Assembly: GCA_948144175.1 (NCBI GenBank)
Contig: CANXME010002059.1
Location: forward strand, 434,001 to 498,000
Direction of reading: 5' to 3'
Source: Closterium sp. NIES-65
Taxonomy: Eukaryota > Streptophyta > Zygnematophyceae > Desmidiales > Closteriaceae
Length of the DNA: 64,000 bases
A program made the position numbers and the translations under genes. The notes under the pieces were generated by a model. That model ran no database searches. It saw only the letters and a program-made list of their open reading frames with translations, and was not told the origin of the DNA. The first letter of the stretch is position 1, and each line of letters begins with the position of its first letter. This document shows positions 23,301 through 33,800 of this stretch, one piece after another.

Positions 23301-26253
23301 GGGGGGAGGGGGTCTAGCGGGGGGGGACCTCGCGCAAGGAAGAGCGGCGGGGGGGAGGAGGGGTGCAGTGCGGGAGGGGAAGCGACGGTAGTAAGGAACC
23401 GACTCGTCAAAGGTGACGTCCTGGGAGGACACAACACGGCGCGAGCTGGGGTGGTAAAACTGCCAACCAGGCGCGTCAGGGGGGAAGCCAAGGAAGACGC
23501 AGGGAACCGCACGGGGGGACAGCTTGTCCGCAGACAAGTCGCAGACAAACGCCCGAGATCCCCAGACACGAGACGCAGACGCATCGCCAACCTTCCTCGT
23601 CCACCGCAAGGTGGGGGAGGTCTCCGGCAAGGAGACCCGGGGCTGAAGGTTGATCTGATGCGCTACGTTCTGAACCACAAACGGCCACAGAAAATGGGGA
23701 GCAGCCGCATGGATCATGGACGTACAAGCGACGTCCATGACCATGCCAATGCGGCGCTAAGCAATCCCATTTTGCTGTGGAGAGGCCGGAAGCGTGAAGG
23801 TCTGGCGGATGCCCTGTGCACGTCAGAAGGCTCCCAGAAGGGCAGAGGAAAAATCCCCGCCTCTGTCAGAGTGAAGACGCAGAACAGGAAAGTCCGAGCA
23901 AAAACTCTCTCTGAGCTGGAGACGAGCTGCGCGGATCCAGTCGATCAACACCTCAGTGACGTCACCCTTGCTGCGCAAGGGGAACACCGTAGTTCAGCAC
24001 GAGTAGTCGTCAACCACCAACAGGAAGTAACGCTCGTGACCCTGGCCACGGACGCGGGCGGGGCCCCACACGTCCATGTGAAGAGTCTGCAGCGGAGCCT
24101 CTGTCGGAGGAAACTCGGAGGAGTAAGGGGCGGCGCGCTGCCGCCCCTCGACGCAGGGAACGCAGGTTGGGGCAGGCCCTGGAGGGAGGGAAGGGAGGGA
24201 CCGGGGGAGACCAGAGATAAGGACACGCGAGGCCATGCCTTGGAGACGAGGCAGGGAGGGGTGACCAAGGCGGTGGTGCCAGAGGAGAGTCTGGTGGGAC
24301 AGGAGACGACATGAGCAGGGAGCAGACTCAGGACCAGACCAGGACGCTGCAGCAAACACCTGACTCAACGCAGATAACCGACCAGACTCAACAACTGGAG
24401 GAGACTCAGTAGTCAGTGTGTACAGGCTCGACCCCGGCCGACGGGTAAACGTGGCCAGGTGTCGGCCCGTCCGAGCACACGTACAGTGGGTCACCCGCTG
24501 ACTCGCAGGAGTGAACTGGTCAACCCCCACATCCTGTAGGTCAGCACCACTCACCAAGTTCGTAGAGAACGAGGGGAGGTAGAGACCTGACAGGGTGCCA
24601 GAGGGGGCGGCCGGACACGGTAAGACAGTGGAGAAGCGAGCAAGGAGAGGACCCCCAGAGGGGTCCGCCAGGGAGAGCGCAACCGGCCGACTTAGCGGCG
24701 TAAGCGTGGTGCAATCTCGAAAGAAGGAGCGGGAAGCACCCGAGTCAAGGGTGAAGGTGTGTAAGGCCTGAGCCGACGTGGTACCTGAGAGAGCAGACTC
24801 ACCAGCACCTGGGGCAGCAGACGCCCTAGCACCTAGAGCAGCAGCCTCACCAGCACCTAGAGCAGCAGCCTCAATGCCCGAGTTAGGCGGAACACACAGG
24901 TAACAGTCACCCTCATCACTAGTAGACACAGCATACATGGCAGCAAGAATAGCATCATAATCAAGATCAAAGATAGCAACCCCCGCCCTAGACAGGTCTC
25001 CCCAGCGAGGGATCTCAGTGGCGTCAGGGAACTGGTGACGCCAAGCGTTCCTCTGGCGGCCGAAGCAGCGCTGGGTGGAGTGCGAGCCCCCGCACTGCTC
25101 ACCAGCGCGGTCGCCGGTACGCAGGACGTAGGTACAGGGACCAGTACCCCCACCTCGCTGACGCCCAGCGTACCACTCACGAAGCTGCTGAGGGGACGGG
25201 GTCTCACGAGTGAGCTGCTGCAGCTGGCGCGGACCACCACCGGAGCCACTCCTCTGCGCAGAGCCGCGACCAGCTCCCCCGCTGCCGCCGCCGCCTCCGC
25301 CACCTCCGCCGCCTCCGCTCCCTCCACCACCACCGCCGCCTCCTCCGCCTCCACTGCTGCCACCGACACCTCCACCCCCGCCACCACTCCCACCACCACA
25401 CCCACCTCCTCCACTGCCTCCACCGCCACCTCCACCGCCCCCGCCAGCCCCTCCAGTGCCCTTACCCCCCTTGCCCTTGCCGGTGCGGCGTCTCTCGCTA
25501 GGGGCAGATGCAGCTCCGACCGACTCGAAGCCAACGAGGACGGCCGCAGCAGAAGAGGCAACAGAGGGCAAGAGGGGGGAGGGGGAACACCCCTCAAAGA
25601 CGGGGGTACGTGGGTCACCACGAGAGGCTCCTACAGCGACTATGCTCTTCTATGCTGCCAGGAGGCGCTCCTCGAGGAGGTCAACGGTGAGTGTGGTGGG
25701 GCAAACTGAGAGGAAGTGGTCTCTGATTAAGCGAAGGGAGTCAGGGAGCCGGGTGACTATGTAGTAGAGGGTTATGTACATGGGGGGAGGGTTCTTGGCA
25801 CAGATTTCAGCAGGAAGCGCAGCGCGGTAGCGAGTGTCACGAGTGCGAAGGTGCGTAATGAGGTCAGCAACTGTGGGAAAGGCAGCAAGGTTAGGGAACA
25901 GGTACGGCAGCATGAGGCGGCTAAGAGCAGCAGTGGCAGGGGAAGAGTAGCGTGCAACTACAGCGTCGTACAAGGTCTTAGCACTCTTGTACTGACTAAA
26001 GTGCGCACGCTCAATGGTCGGTAAGTGGGGACGCATAGCAAGACGGGCAGCAGCATCACGTGTGGCCCACTGTGAGCGAACAGTGGCGTCAGCATCAGCA
26101 GGCGGGGCAGGAGAGGCACCAGAGGTGAGATCGAACAGGGAGAGTCCGTCTGCCCTATCGCACTGTAGGAAGAGCTGTAGGTCATCGACCTAGACCTCGA
26201 AGTCAACAGCACGACCCTCAGCATCAAATGTAAGGACACTGGGGGTAGCCATG
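20353..26253 (-). pseudogene. Copia D gag-pol, degenerate
   Basis: Starts at ATG 26,253 (MATPSVLTFDAEGR, as in E1). A stop follows within the first 30 codons (TAG near 26,190). The gag continues to about 25,700, then the Gly-rich tract and the atypical zinc motif (CTYVLRTGDRAGEQCG). Protease DSGAS lies near 24,745 and integrase at 24.1-23.5 kb. The (GGAEP)n linker comes next, then RT at 21.9-21.1 kb with YVDDLVFATAD near 21,310, and RNase H to about 20,353. The frame changes near 23,990, 23,590, 21,650 and 21,010. The last coincides with a small deletion that removes the block between ELV and MTCTRPD. Confidence 0.85.
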
Positions 26254-26339
26254 ACAGCAGTGGTCTAGCAGGGAGTGCTCTCACCAGTCCGGGTGGGTAG
26301 GGCCGGGGCGTGCCAATAGGAACATGGCTGCAACCGCGG

Positions 26340-26960
26340 TGGCAGCGACTCGGCAGTGGCAGTAGCGGCTCGACGGCGGCTCGGCGGCTTGGCGGTTCGG
26401 CGGCTCGGCTGCTCGGCGGCTCGGCGGTTCGGCTGCTTGGCGGCTCGGCGGCTCGGCGGTTTGGCGGCTCGGCTGCTCGGCGGCTCGGCGGTTCGGCTGC
26501 TTGGCGGCTCGGCGGCTCGGCGGTGAAGGGGCCGAAAGGGGCGGCAACGGGGCCGCAAGGGGCGGCGACGGGGCCGCTTAGGGCGGCGACGAGGCCGTAA
26601 GGGGCGGCGACGGGGTCGCAAGGGGCGGCGACGCAGCCGCAAGGGGCGGCGACGGGGCCGTAAGGGGCGACGACGGGGCCGCTAAGGGCGGCAACGAGGC
26701 CGCAAGAGGGCGGCACTGGGGCCGCGAGAGGGCGGCGACGCGGCCGCGAGAGGGCGGCAACGAGGCCGCGAGGGCGGCGGCGGGGCCGCGAACGGCGGCG
26801 ACGGGGCCGTGGAGGTGGGGCCGCAAGGGGCCGCTGAGGGCGGCGCGACGGGCCGCTCAGGGCGGCGCAACGGGCCGCTAGGGGGCGGCGATAGGGTCGC
26901 GAGGGGCCGTGAGAGGGTGGGGGCCGCTAAGGGTGGCGCGAAGGGTCGCTAAGGGGAGGG
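26340..26960. repeat. GC-rich tandem leader of Copia D
   Basis: Between the primer-binding site and gag there are two runs: CGGCGGCTCGGCGGTTCGG-type units (26,365-26,525) and GGGGCGGCGACGGGGCCG-type units (26,535-26,960). Comparable but different GC-rich arrays occupy the same place in element C (13,510-13,690) and E1 (29,880-30,730). Frames through it are not genes. Confidence 0.8.
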
Positions 26961-27076
26961 CGGCACACAGGGCGCGCCTCGGTCAGGGGCAACTCGATCT
27001 CAGGGCAAGGAAAAATAATCGATTTTCAGTGGTGGGCCCTAGGAAAAGTTCCCACTAGGGAACCTGCTCTATACCA

Positions 27077-27201
27077 TGTGAAGAAATGAGGAATGAAAAT
27101 GACTAAGGAGAATGTGGGCAAAGTAGGAAACCTAGAAATGTTGTACCCTATAGTGTCTACCCCACTACAGCCTAGATAGACCATAGCATATAAGTTTGAC
27201 A
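27077..27201 (-). repeat. 5' LTR of Copia D
   Basis: 125 bp. Its left flank CTGCTCTATACCA is the complement of the primer-binding site TGGTATAGAGCAG, a variant of the plant initiator-tRNA-Met complement TGGTATCAGAGC. Confidence 0.9.
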
Positions 27202-27297
27202 CTCACGCTCGGTTACGACCGTTCTTGCTTCTGTATACTTGCCCTTCGGTGTATATTTGCAATTACCATTAAAAAAAAAAAAAAAAACAAACAAACA
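27202..27297 (+). mobile_element. LINE I 3' UTR end and poly(A) tail
   Basis: After the CTCAC duplication the LINE 3' UTR resumes (CTCGGTTACGACC...) and ends in A18 followed by CAAACAAACAA (27,269-27,297). This is the typical terminus of an APE-type LINE, and it places the rest of that element at 18.4-20.0 kb. Confidence 0.75.
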
Positions 27298-27949
27298 AGA
27301 GGCGACAAAATCGGCTTAAGCTTGCGAAGCATTTTGCAAAAGCACATTAACCTGTAAAGCTTTTAGAGTGTACAAAACTTGTTCCAACAATCGTTTTGGT
27401 CTGTTTCCAAAAACAGCTCCATTCGTGGCATTCTGAAATCGAATTGTAAACCTTTCGTCTTCCAACAGATTTCCTTACGACTGCGCCACAATCAACACAT
27501 GTGGTGCCTTTTAGAAAATATTTTCACGTTTTCTTTGCGACTGAATTTGAACTGCTCTAGGATTTCTTTGTCTCTCCCACTCGTGAGTGGAGCCCAGCTC
27601 TTCACATCAGCCCCATACTCACGCTCCATCTGCTGCTATCTCCTAAGAGGAGAAGAATTGTATGTCTCTATTTATATGCTTTCCAGTTATTGTTTTTCCC
27701 TTTTTTTTTTCCTTCCTGTCCCATGTTCGTTCCTTACTGATCTCATTCATTCCGTTTATTGAGATTTTATCGAGTTGTTCCTTCCTTTTAATAGATTCCG
27801 CATGTAGTGACGTTTGTCTTGGTTTCCATTACCATTTTTTCTTTATCCTTTCTTCACCTTCCTTCTCCTTGCAATCGCTCGGCGTCATCAGCTCCTGCCC
27901 ACTTGAAATTAGCTGAACTGTCGGCCACCGCACCGAGATTTTCTCCCAG
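27298..27949. other. Pyrimidine-rich spacer between the two LINEs
   Basis: No LTR, no convincing coding frame and no RNA gene. The stretch 27,660-27,890 is T/C-rich on plus. Its right end may already belong to LINE II upstream of the readable endonuclease segment. Confidence 0.45.
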
Positions 27950-28053
27950 AGGTAGGACAACAGACTTATAAAGACCATAGTTAAAGGTGTAGGAATAGAC
28001 CTGACAATAGTAGCTGTTTATTTACCCGCTCATCCTTCACCTAGAGCCGCTTT

Positions 28054-28230
28054 TGTGAGAATCATAAGCATAGTGAGGAGCCATAGCTAGGGTTAAGCTA
28101 GCTAGGCAAGAGAGAAATGAACAAAGGAAGGAGTTTCACTAGCAGCAGTTGGGATACATATAGCAAACCTTAACAGGGTTGTACTCTCTATAGAGCACCC
28201 CACTACAGGCTAGATAATAACATTCTGACA
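28054..28230 (-). repeat. 3' LTR of E3
   Basis: 177 bp, TGTGAGAATC...ATTCTGACA on plus. It is followed by ACACCCCCATAGCCC, the complement of the purine tract used for plus-strand priming. Confidence 0.92.
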
Positions 28231-28859
28231 CACCCCCATAGCCCAAGTGGGGTGTAATTAGCAGAGCACGCAGTCATAGAGCAGGTTCATAAATGCAAGC
28301 AAAGCTAGAGGCTATCACAGAGGGCAAGTGAGGAGGAGGAGGAACTGTGGAAGGAGAGAAGATGGGAGGCAACGACTGAAGCTGCAGAGGCACGGGCACA
28401 GGAGCGGCTGACTCAGTGGCAACCAAAGCAAGGGCGACGGACTACTGGAGTGACTGGCTCCGCGGCTAAGACGAGCGGCAGGAGCAACGGACCCACTGGC
28501 GACTGGTGCAACAGGCTCACTGGCTACCGAAGCAAGGGCGACGGACTACAGGCGCTGCAGGCGACACGACAGCTACCTCCACACAACCTCCTCCAACTGA
28601 CACACACCCTTGACACACACCCCCTGCTGAACCCCTAACTCTACTCCCACGTCACCCCCCTAGCACCACTCCTTCGGCTCCCACACACCCACCCCCCTGA
28701 GCGGCAGCTGAAGCAGCGGGAGACGGAGGAGGGGGAGAAGTAGTAGAACGGCGCACAGAAACTACACCCCCATAACCCCCACCCCCAAACCCTAATTCAA
28801 GAGAACGGGCAGCAGCAGGGGTGGGGCACCGTCAGAAGCACGGGGGACAGCGAGCAGCT

Positions 28860-29280
28860 CAGGGGCAAAGAGGAACGGGCCGCCCACGGGCCTGGCACAG
28901 CCCGACGAACCGCGCGCAGGCGGCCCGAGCCGCGCGCGGGCCTGGCGCAGCCCGTACAGGCCGCGCGCGGGCCTGGCGCAGCCCGTACTAGCCGCGCGCA
29001 GGCCTGGCGCAGCCCATGCGGGCCGCGCGCGGGCCGGGCGCAGCCCGTACGGGCCGCGCTCGGGGCTAGCGCAACCCGCGCTGGCCGGGACTGGCGACGG
29101 GGGACAACGGGCTGGTCCCCGTCGCCCGTCGAAGCGCCCCCCGGGGGCGATGCGCGGACCGACGAGGTAGAAGGCCGCCGCGCGCCCCGGGGCGCACGGC
29201 GGGCAGAGAACCGCCGCACGCCCCGGGGCGCACGGCGGGCAGAAAACCGCCGCGCGCCTCAGAGCGCACGGCGGGCAGAA
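28860..29280. repeat. GC-rich minisatellite inside E3
   Basis: Units of about 27 bases built on CGCGCGGGCCTGGCGCAGCC (28,905-29,060), then CCGCCGCGCGCCCCGGGGCGCACGG-type units to 29,280, continuing at 38,177 beyond the E2 insertion. It looks like non-coding filler of the non-autonomous element. Confidence 0.75.
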
Positions 29281-29282
29281 AA

Positions 29283-29414
29283 TGTTGAAATGAATGAACA
29301 GGAATGATTGAACTAACAGTGAAATCAGTACAAGTACCTAACCCTAGAATTGTGTACCCCCTATAGGCTAACCCACTGTAGCCTAAACAAGCACAACATA
29401 TATAATGTTTGACA
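29283..29414 (-). repeat. 3' LTR of E2
   Basis: 132 bp, TGTTGAAATG...GTTTGACA on plus, followed by the conserved ACCCCCATAGGCGAAGTGGGGG purine-tract complement. Confidence 0.92.
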
Positions 29415-29628
29415 CACCCCCATAGGCGAAGTGGGGGAGAACTAGGGGTCACAAGACCAGTCAAGTAAAGCAAAGCAAAGCAAGCTCAGGGTGGATCACA
29501 AAGTCACCACACATTCCGAGCACAAGTTCAAGGCCACAAGGCCAGTTCACATGCAGGAGTACATATATATATAAGGCTAGACAAGCAAGAGCAGGTATAT
29601 ATATATGTAACAGTACAAGCAAGGTCAA

Positions 29629-29749
29629 TGTCAAATTATAATGTTGTGTAGGCTGTAGTGGGGTAGCCTATATGGGGTACACAATGCTAGGGTTGCATAC
29701 TTGTATCATTTTCGTTCCTCAGTCATTTATCCTCGTTTCAGTTTTCTCA
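29629..29749 (+). repeat. 5' LTR of E1
   Basis: 121 bp, TGTCAAATTATAATG ... GTTTTCTCA. It is very short for a Copia LTR and no TATA box is obvious. Confidence 0.95.
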
Positions 29750-29761
29750 TGGTATCAGAGC
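29750..29761 (+). promoter_or_regulatory. Primer-binding site of E1
   Basis: TGGTATCAGAGC directly abuts the 5' LTR. This is the standard complement of the 3' end of plant initiator tRNA-Met used by most plant Copia elements for minus-strand priming. Confidence 0.92.
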
Positions 29762-29879
29762 AGGTTCCCTCGTGGGAACTGTGCCTAGGGCCCACCAAGT
29801 CAAAAGTTTTTTTTTCCTGCTCGGAGCGCGCTCAGCCCGAGTCGCGCTCCCCTCTCTGACTTCGTCGAGCCGCCCTAGC

Positions 29880-30730
29880 GGCCAAGTCGCGCCGCCTTAG
29901 CGGCCCCTGATTCGTCGCCCTAGCAACCCCGTCGCCCTACCTGCGCCTCGGCCCCGTCGCCCTACCTGCGCCCCGGCCCCGTCGCCCTACCTGCGACCCC
30001 GGCCCCGTCGCCCCACCTGCGACCCTAGCCCCGTCGCCATACGTGCGACCCCGGCCCTAGCCCCGTCGCCCTACCTGCGCCCCGGCCCCGGCCCCGTCGC
30101 CCTGCTTGCGACCCCGGCCCCGTCGCCCTACCTGCGCCCCGGCCCCGTCGCCCTACCTGCGCCCCGGCCCCGTCGCCCTACCTGCGTACCGGCCCCGTCG
30201 CCCTACCTTCGACCCGGCCCCGTCGCCCTATCTACAGCAACGCCCCGCCGTCCTACCTGCGGCCCAGCCGCCCTACCTGCGGCCCCGCCGCCCTACCTGC
30301 GGCCCAGTCGCCCTACCTGCGGCCCACCCGCCTTACCTGCGGTCCCCGCCGCCCTTACGTGCGGTCCCCGCCGCCCTCACTTGCGGCCCCGCCGCCTTCC
30401 CTGCGGCCTCGAAATCTGCTGCAGCGCCGCCAGCCACCCGAGCCGCCCGAGCCGCCTCACCCAGCCGAGCAGCCGACCGCCGCGCCGCCGTACAGCAGCA
30501 CAGCCGAGCCGCCCAGCAGCTGAGCAGCCGGACAGCCGAGCAGCCGAGCCGCCCAGCAGCCGAGCAGCCGAGCCGCCCTGCACCCGAGCCGCCCAGCAGC
30601 CGAGCCGCCCTGCAGCCGAGCCGCCCAGCAGCCGAGCCGCCCTGCAGCCGAGCCGCCCAGCAGCCGAGCCGCCCTGTAGCCGAGCCGCCGTGCAGCCGAG
30701 CCACCGAGCTGCCGAGCCGCCCTACCTCCG
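29880..30730 (+). repeat. GC-rich tandem leader of E1
   Basis: Units of about 25 bases (GTCGCCCTACCTGCGCCCCG, with variants) repeat from about 29,930 to 30,240. They then change to GCCGCCCTACCTGCGGCCC and finally GAGCCGCCCAGCAGCC units (30,440-30,730). It is untranslated leader between primer-binding site and the gag ATG at 30,822. Confidence 0.82.
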
Positions 30731-30821
30731 AGCCGCCCGAGCAGCCTCGTCTGGTAAGCACAGCGCCTCTGTCACTGCACTGCCCTTTCCCTACTGTATG
30801 CGCTGCTAGTCTACTGTTGTC

Positions 30822-33800
30822 ATGGCTACCCCTAGTGTCCTCGCTTTTGACGCCGAGGGTCGAGCCATTGACTTTGACGTCTGGGTAGATGACCTGCAGC
30901 TGTTCTTACAGTGCGATAGGGCAGACGGTCTCTCCCTCTTTGACCTCACCTCTGGTGCCTCTCCTGCTCCTGCTGCTGATGCTGACGCCACTATTCGCTC
31001 ACAGTGGGCCACGCGTGATGCTGCTGCACGTCTTGCTGTGCGTCGCCACCTCCCTACCTCTGAGCGTGCGCACTTTAGTCAGTACAAGAGTGCTAAGACC
31101 TTGTACGATGCTGTAGTTGCACGCTACTCCTCCCCTGCCACTGCCGCACTGAGCCGTCTCATGCTACCGTACCTCTTCCCTGACCTTGCTGCCTTTCCCA
31201 CAGTCGCTGACCTCATTACGCACCTCCGCACTAGTGACACTCGCTACCGCGCTGCGCTTCCTGCTGACTTCTGCGCCAAGAACCCCCCCCCCATGTACAT
31301 CACTCTCTACTACATAGTCACTCGCCTCCCTGACTCCCTTCGCGTAGTCAGGGACCACTTCCTCTTAGTCTGTCCCACCACTCTCACTGTTGACCTCCTC
31401 AAGAAGTCCCTCCTAGCGGCCGAGAAGAGCATAGTCGCTGTAGGGGCCTCTCGTGGTGACCCGCGCACCCCCATCTTTGAGGGGTGTTCCCCCTCCCCCC
31501 TCCTACCCTCTGTTGCCTCTACTGCGGCCGACCTCCTTGGACTTGAGTCGGTCAGTGCGGCGTCTGCCCCTAGTGGGAGACGCCGCTCTGGCAAGGGCAA
31601 GGGGGGCAAGGGCACTGGAGGAGCGAGCGGGGGCGGTGGAGGTGGAGGTGGAGGCGGCGGGGGGAGTGGGGGTGGCGGTGGGAGTGGAGGTGGGGGTGGA
31701 GGTGTCGGTGGCGGCAGTGGAGGCGGAGGCGGCGGCGGCGGTGGCGGTGGTAGCGGAGGTGGCGGAGGTGGTGGCGGTGGAGGAGGCGGCGGAGGCGGCG
31801 GTAGTAGCGGAGGCGGCGGAGGCGGCGGGGGTGGCGGTGGAGCTGGTCGCGGGTCTACGCAGAGGAGTGGCTCCGGTGGTGGTCAGCGCCAGCAGCAGCA
31901 GCGCAGTCGTGAGACCTTGTCCCCTCAGCAGCTCCGTGAGTGGTACACTGCACGCCAGCGGGGTGGGGGCTTTGGTCCGTGCACCTACGTCCTACGCACC
32001 GGCGACCGTGCGGGTGAGCAGTGTGGGGGTACGCACCCCACCCAGCACTGCTTTGGCCGCCTGACAGACACGTGGCGTCACCAGTTCCCCGAGGCCACAG
32101 AGATCCCTTGCTGGGGCGAGCTGTCTAGGGCGGGAGTTGCCATCTATGATCTTGATTTTGATGCTATCCTTTCTGCCATGTATGCTGTGTCTATTGGTGA
32201 TGAGGTTGACTGTTACCGGTGTTTCTCGCCCGACCCGGGCATTGAGACTGCTGCTCTAGGTACTGGTGAGGCTGCTGCTCTAGATGCCAGTGAGGCTGCT
32301 GCTCTAGGTGCTAGTGCGTCTGCGTCCTCAGGTGCTGGTGAGTCTGCGCTCGCAGGTACCGCGTCGGCTTCGGCCTCCCTCACCTTCACACTTGACTCAG
32401 GGGCTTCTCGCTCCTTCTTTCGAGACCGCACCACACTCACGCCGCTTGATCGGCCGGTTGCAGTCTTCCTGGCAGACCCCTCTGGGGGTCCTGTCCTTTC
32501 TCACTTCTCCACTGTCCTCCCGTGTCCGGCGGCCCCCTCTGGCACCTTGTCTGGTCTTTACCTCCCCTCGTTCTCTACGAACCTGGTGAGTGGTGCTGAC
32601 CTACAGGATGCAGAGGTTCACCAGTTTACTCCTGCGAGTCAGCGGGTGACCCACTGCTCAGACGCTCGCACAGGCCGGCACCTGGCCACGTTTACGCGTC
32701 GGCCGGGGTCGAGCCTGTACACCCTGACCACTGAGTCTCCTCCTATCCCTGCGTCTGGTCAGCTAGCTGCGTCGGGTCAGGTGTTTGCTGCAGCGTCCAG
32801 GTCTGGTCCTGAGTCTGCCCCCTGCTCGTGTCGCCTCCTGTCTCACGAGACTCTCCTCTGGCACCACCGCCTTGGTCACCCCTCCCTGCCTCGTCTCCGA
32901 GGCATGGCCTCTCGTGTCCTTGTCTTTGGTCTTCCCCGGTCCCTCCCTCCCCTTCCTCCGGGGCCTGGCCCCACCTGCGTCCCCTGTGTTGAGGGGCGGC
33001 TGCGGGCTGCCCCTCACTCCTCTCAGTTTCCCCCGACAGAGGCCCCGCTGCAGACGCTTCACATGGACGTGTGGGGCCCGGCCCGCGTCCGTGGACAGGG
33101 TCACGAGCGCTGCATCCTGCTGGTGGTTGACGACTACTCGCGTTACACCACAGTCTTCCCCTTGCGCAGCAAGGGTGATGTCACTGAGGTGTTGATCGAC
33201 TGCATCCGCGCAACTCGTCTCCAGCTCAGGAGGAGCTTCGGCTCGGACTTTCCTGTTCTGCATCTGCACTCTGATCGAGGCAGAGAGTTCTCCTCTGGCC
33301 TTCTGCGAGCCTACTGTCGTGGGCGAGGCATCCGCCAGACCTTTACGCTTCCGAAATCTCCACAGCAAAATGGGATTGCTCAGCGCCGCATTGGCATGGT
33401 CATGGACGTCGCCCGTACGTCCATGATGCATGCGGCTGCCCCCCATTTTCTGTGGCCGTTTGCGGTTCGGTACGCGGCGCATCAGATCAACCTTCACCCC
33501 AGGGTCTCCATGCCGGAGACCTCCCCAGCTTTGCTGTGGACGGGGAAGGTAGGCGATGCGTCTGCGTTCCGTGTCTGGGGATCTCGGGCGTTTGTCCGCG
33601 ACTTGTCTGCGGACAAGCTGTCCCCTCGTGCTGCTCCTTGCGTCTTCCTTGGCTTCCCCCCTGACGCGCCAGGGTGGCAGCTCTACCACCCCACCTCTCG
33701 TCGTGTTCTGTCCTCCCAGGACGTCAAGTTTGACGAGTCGGTCCCCTACTACCGCCTCTTCCCCTACCGCACTCCTTCTCTCCCCCCGCCACCGCTCTTC

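Larger units (their letters stand above)
20030..27201 (-). mobile_element. Ty1/copia element D, full length, in LINE I
   Basis: Both LTRs are present (20,030-20,155 and 27,077-27,201). Identical 5 bp target duplications CTCAC lie at 20,025-20,029 and 27,202-27,206. The primer-binding site is adjacent to the right LTR (CTATACCA on plus, i.e. TGGTATAG), so transcription runs leftwards. It interrupts the 3' UTR of LINE I. The coding region is heavily broken, so it can only move in trans, if at all. Confidence 0.95.

Noticed and set aside
26281-26716. Arg/Pro/Ala-rich proteins in Copia leaders (also 30,106-30,888)
   Set aside because: They fall between primer-binding site and gag ATG, are built of GC-rich tandem repeats and are not conserved in frame between elements.
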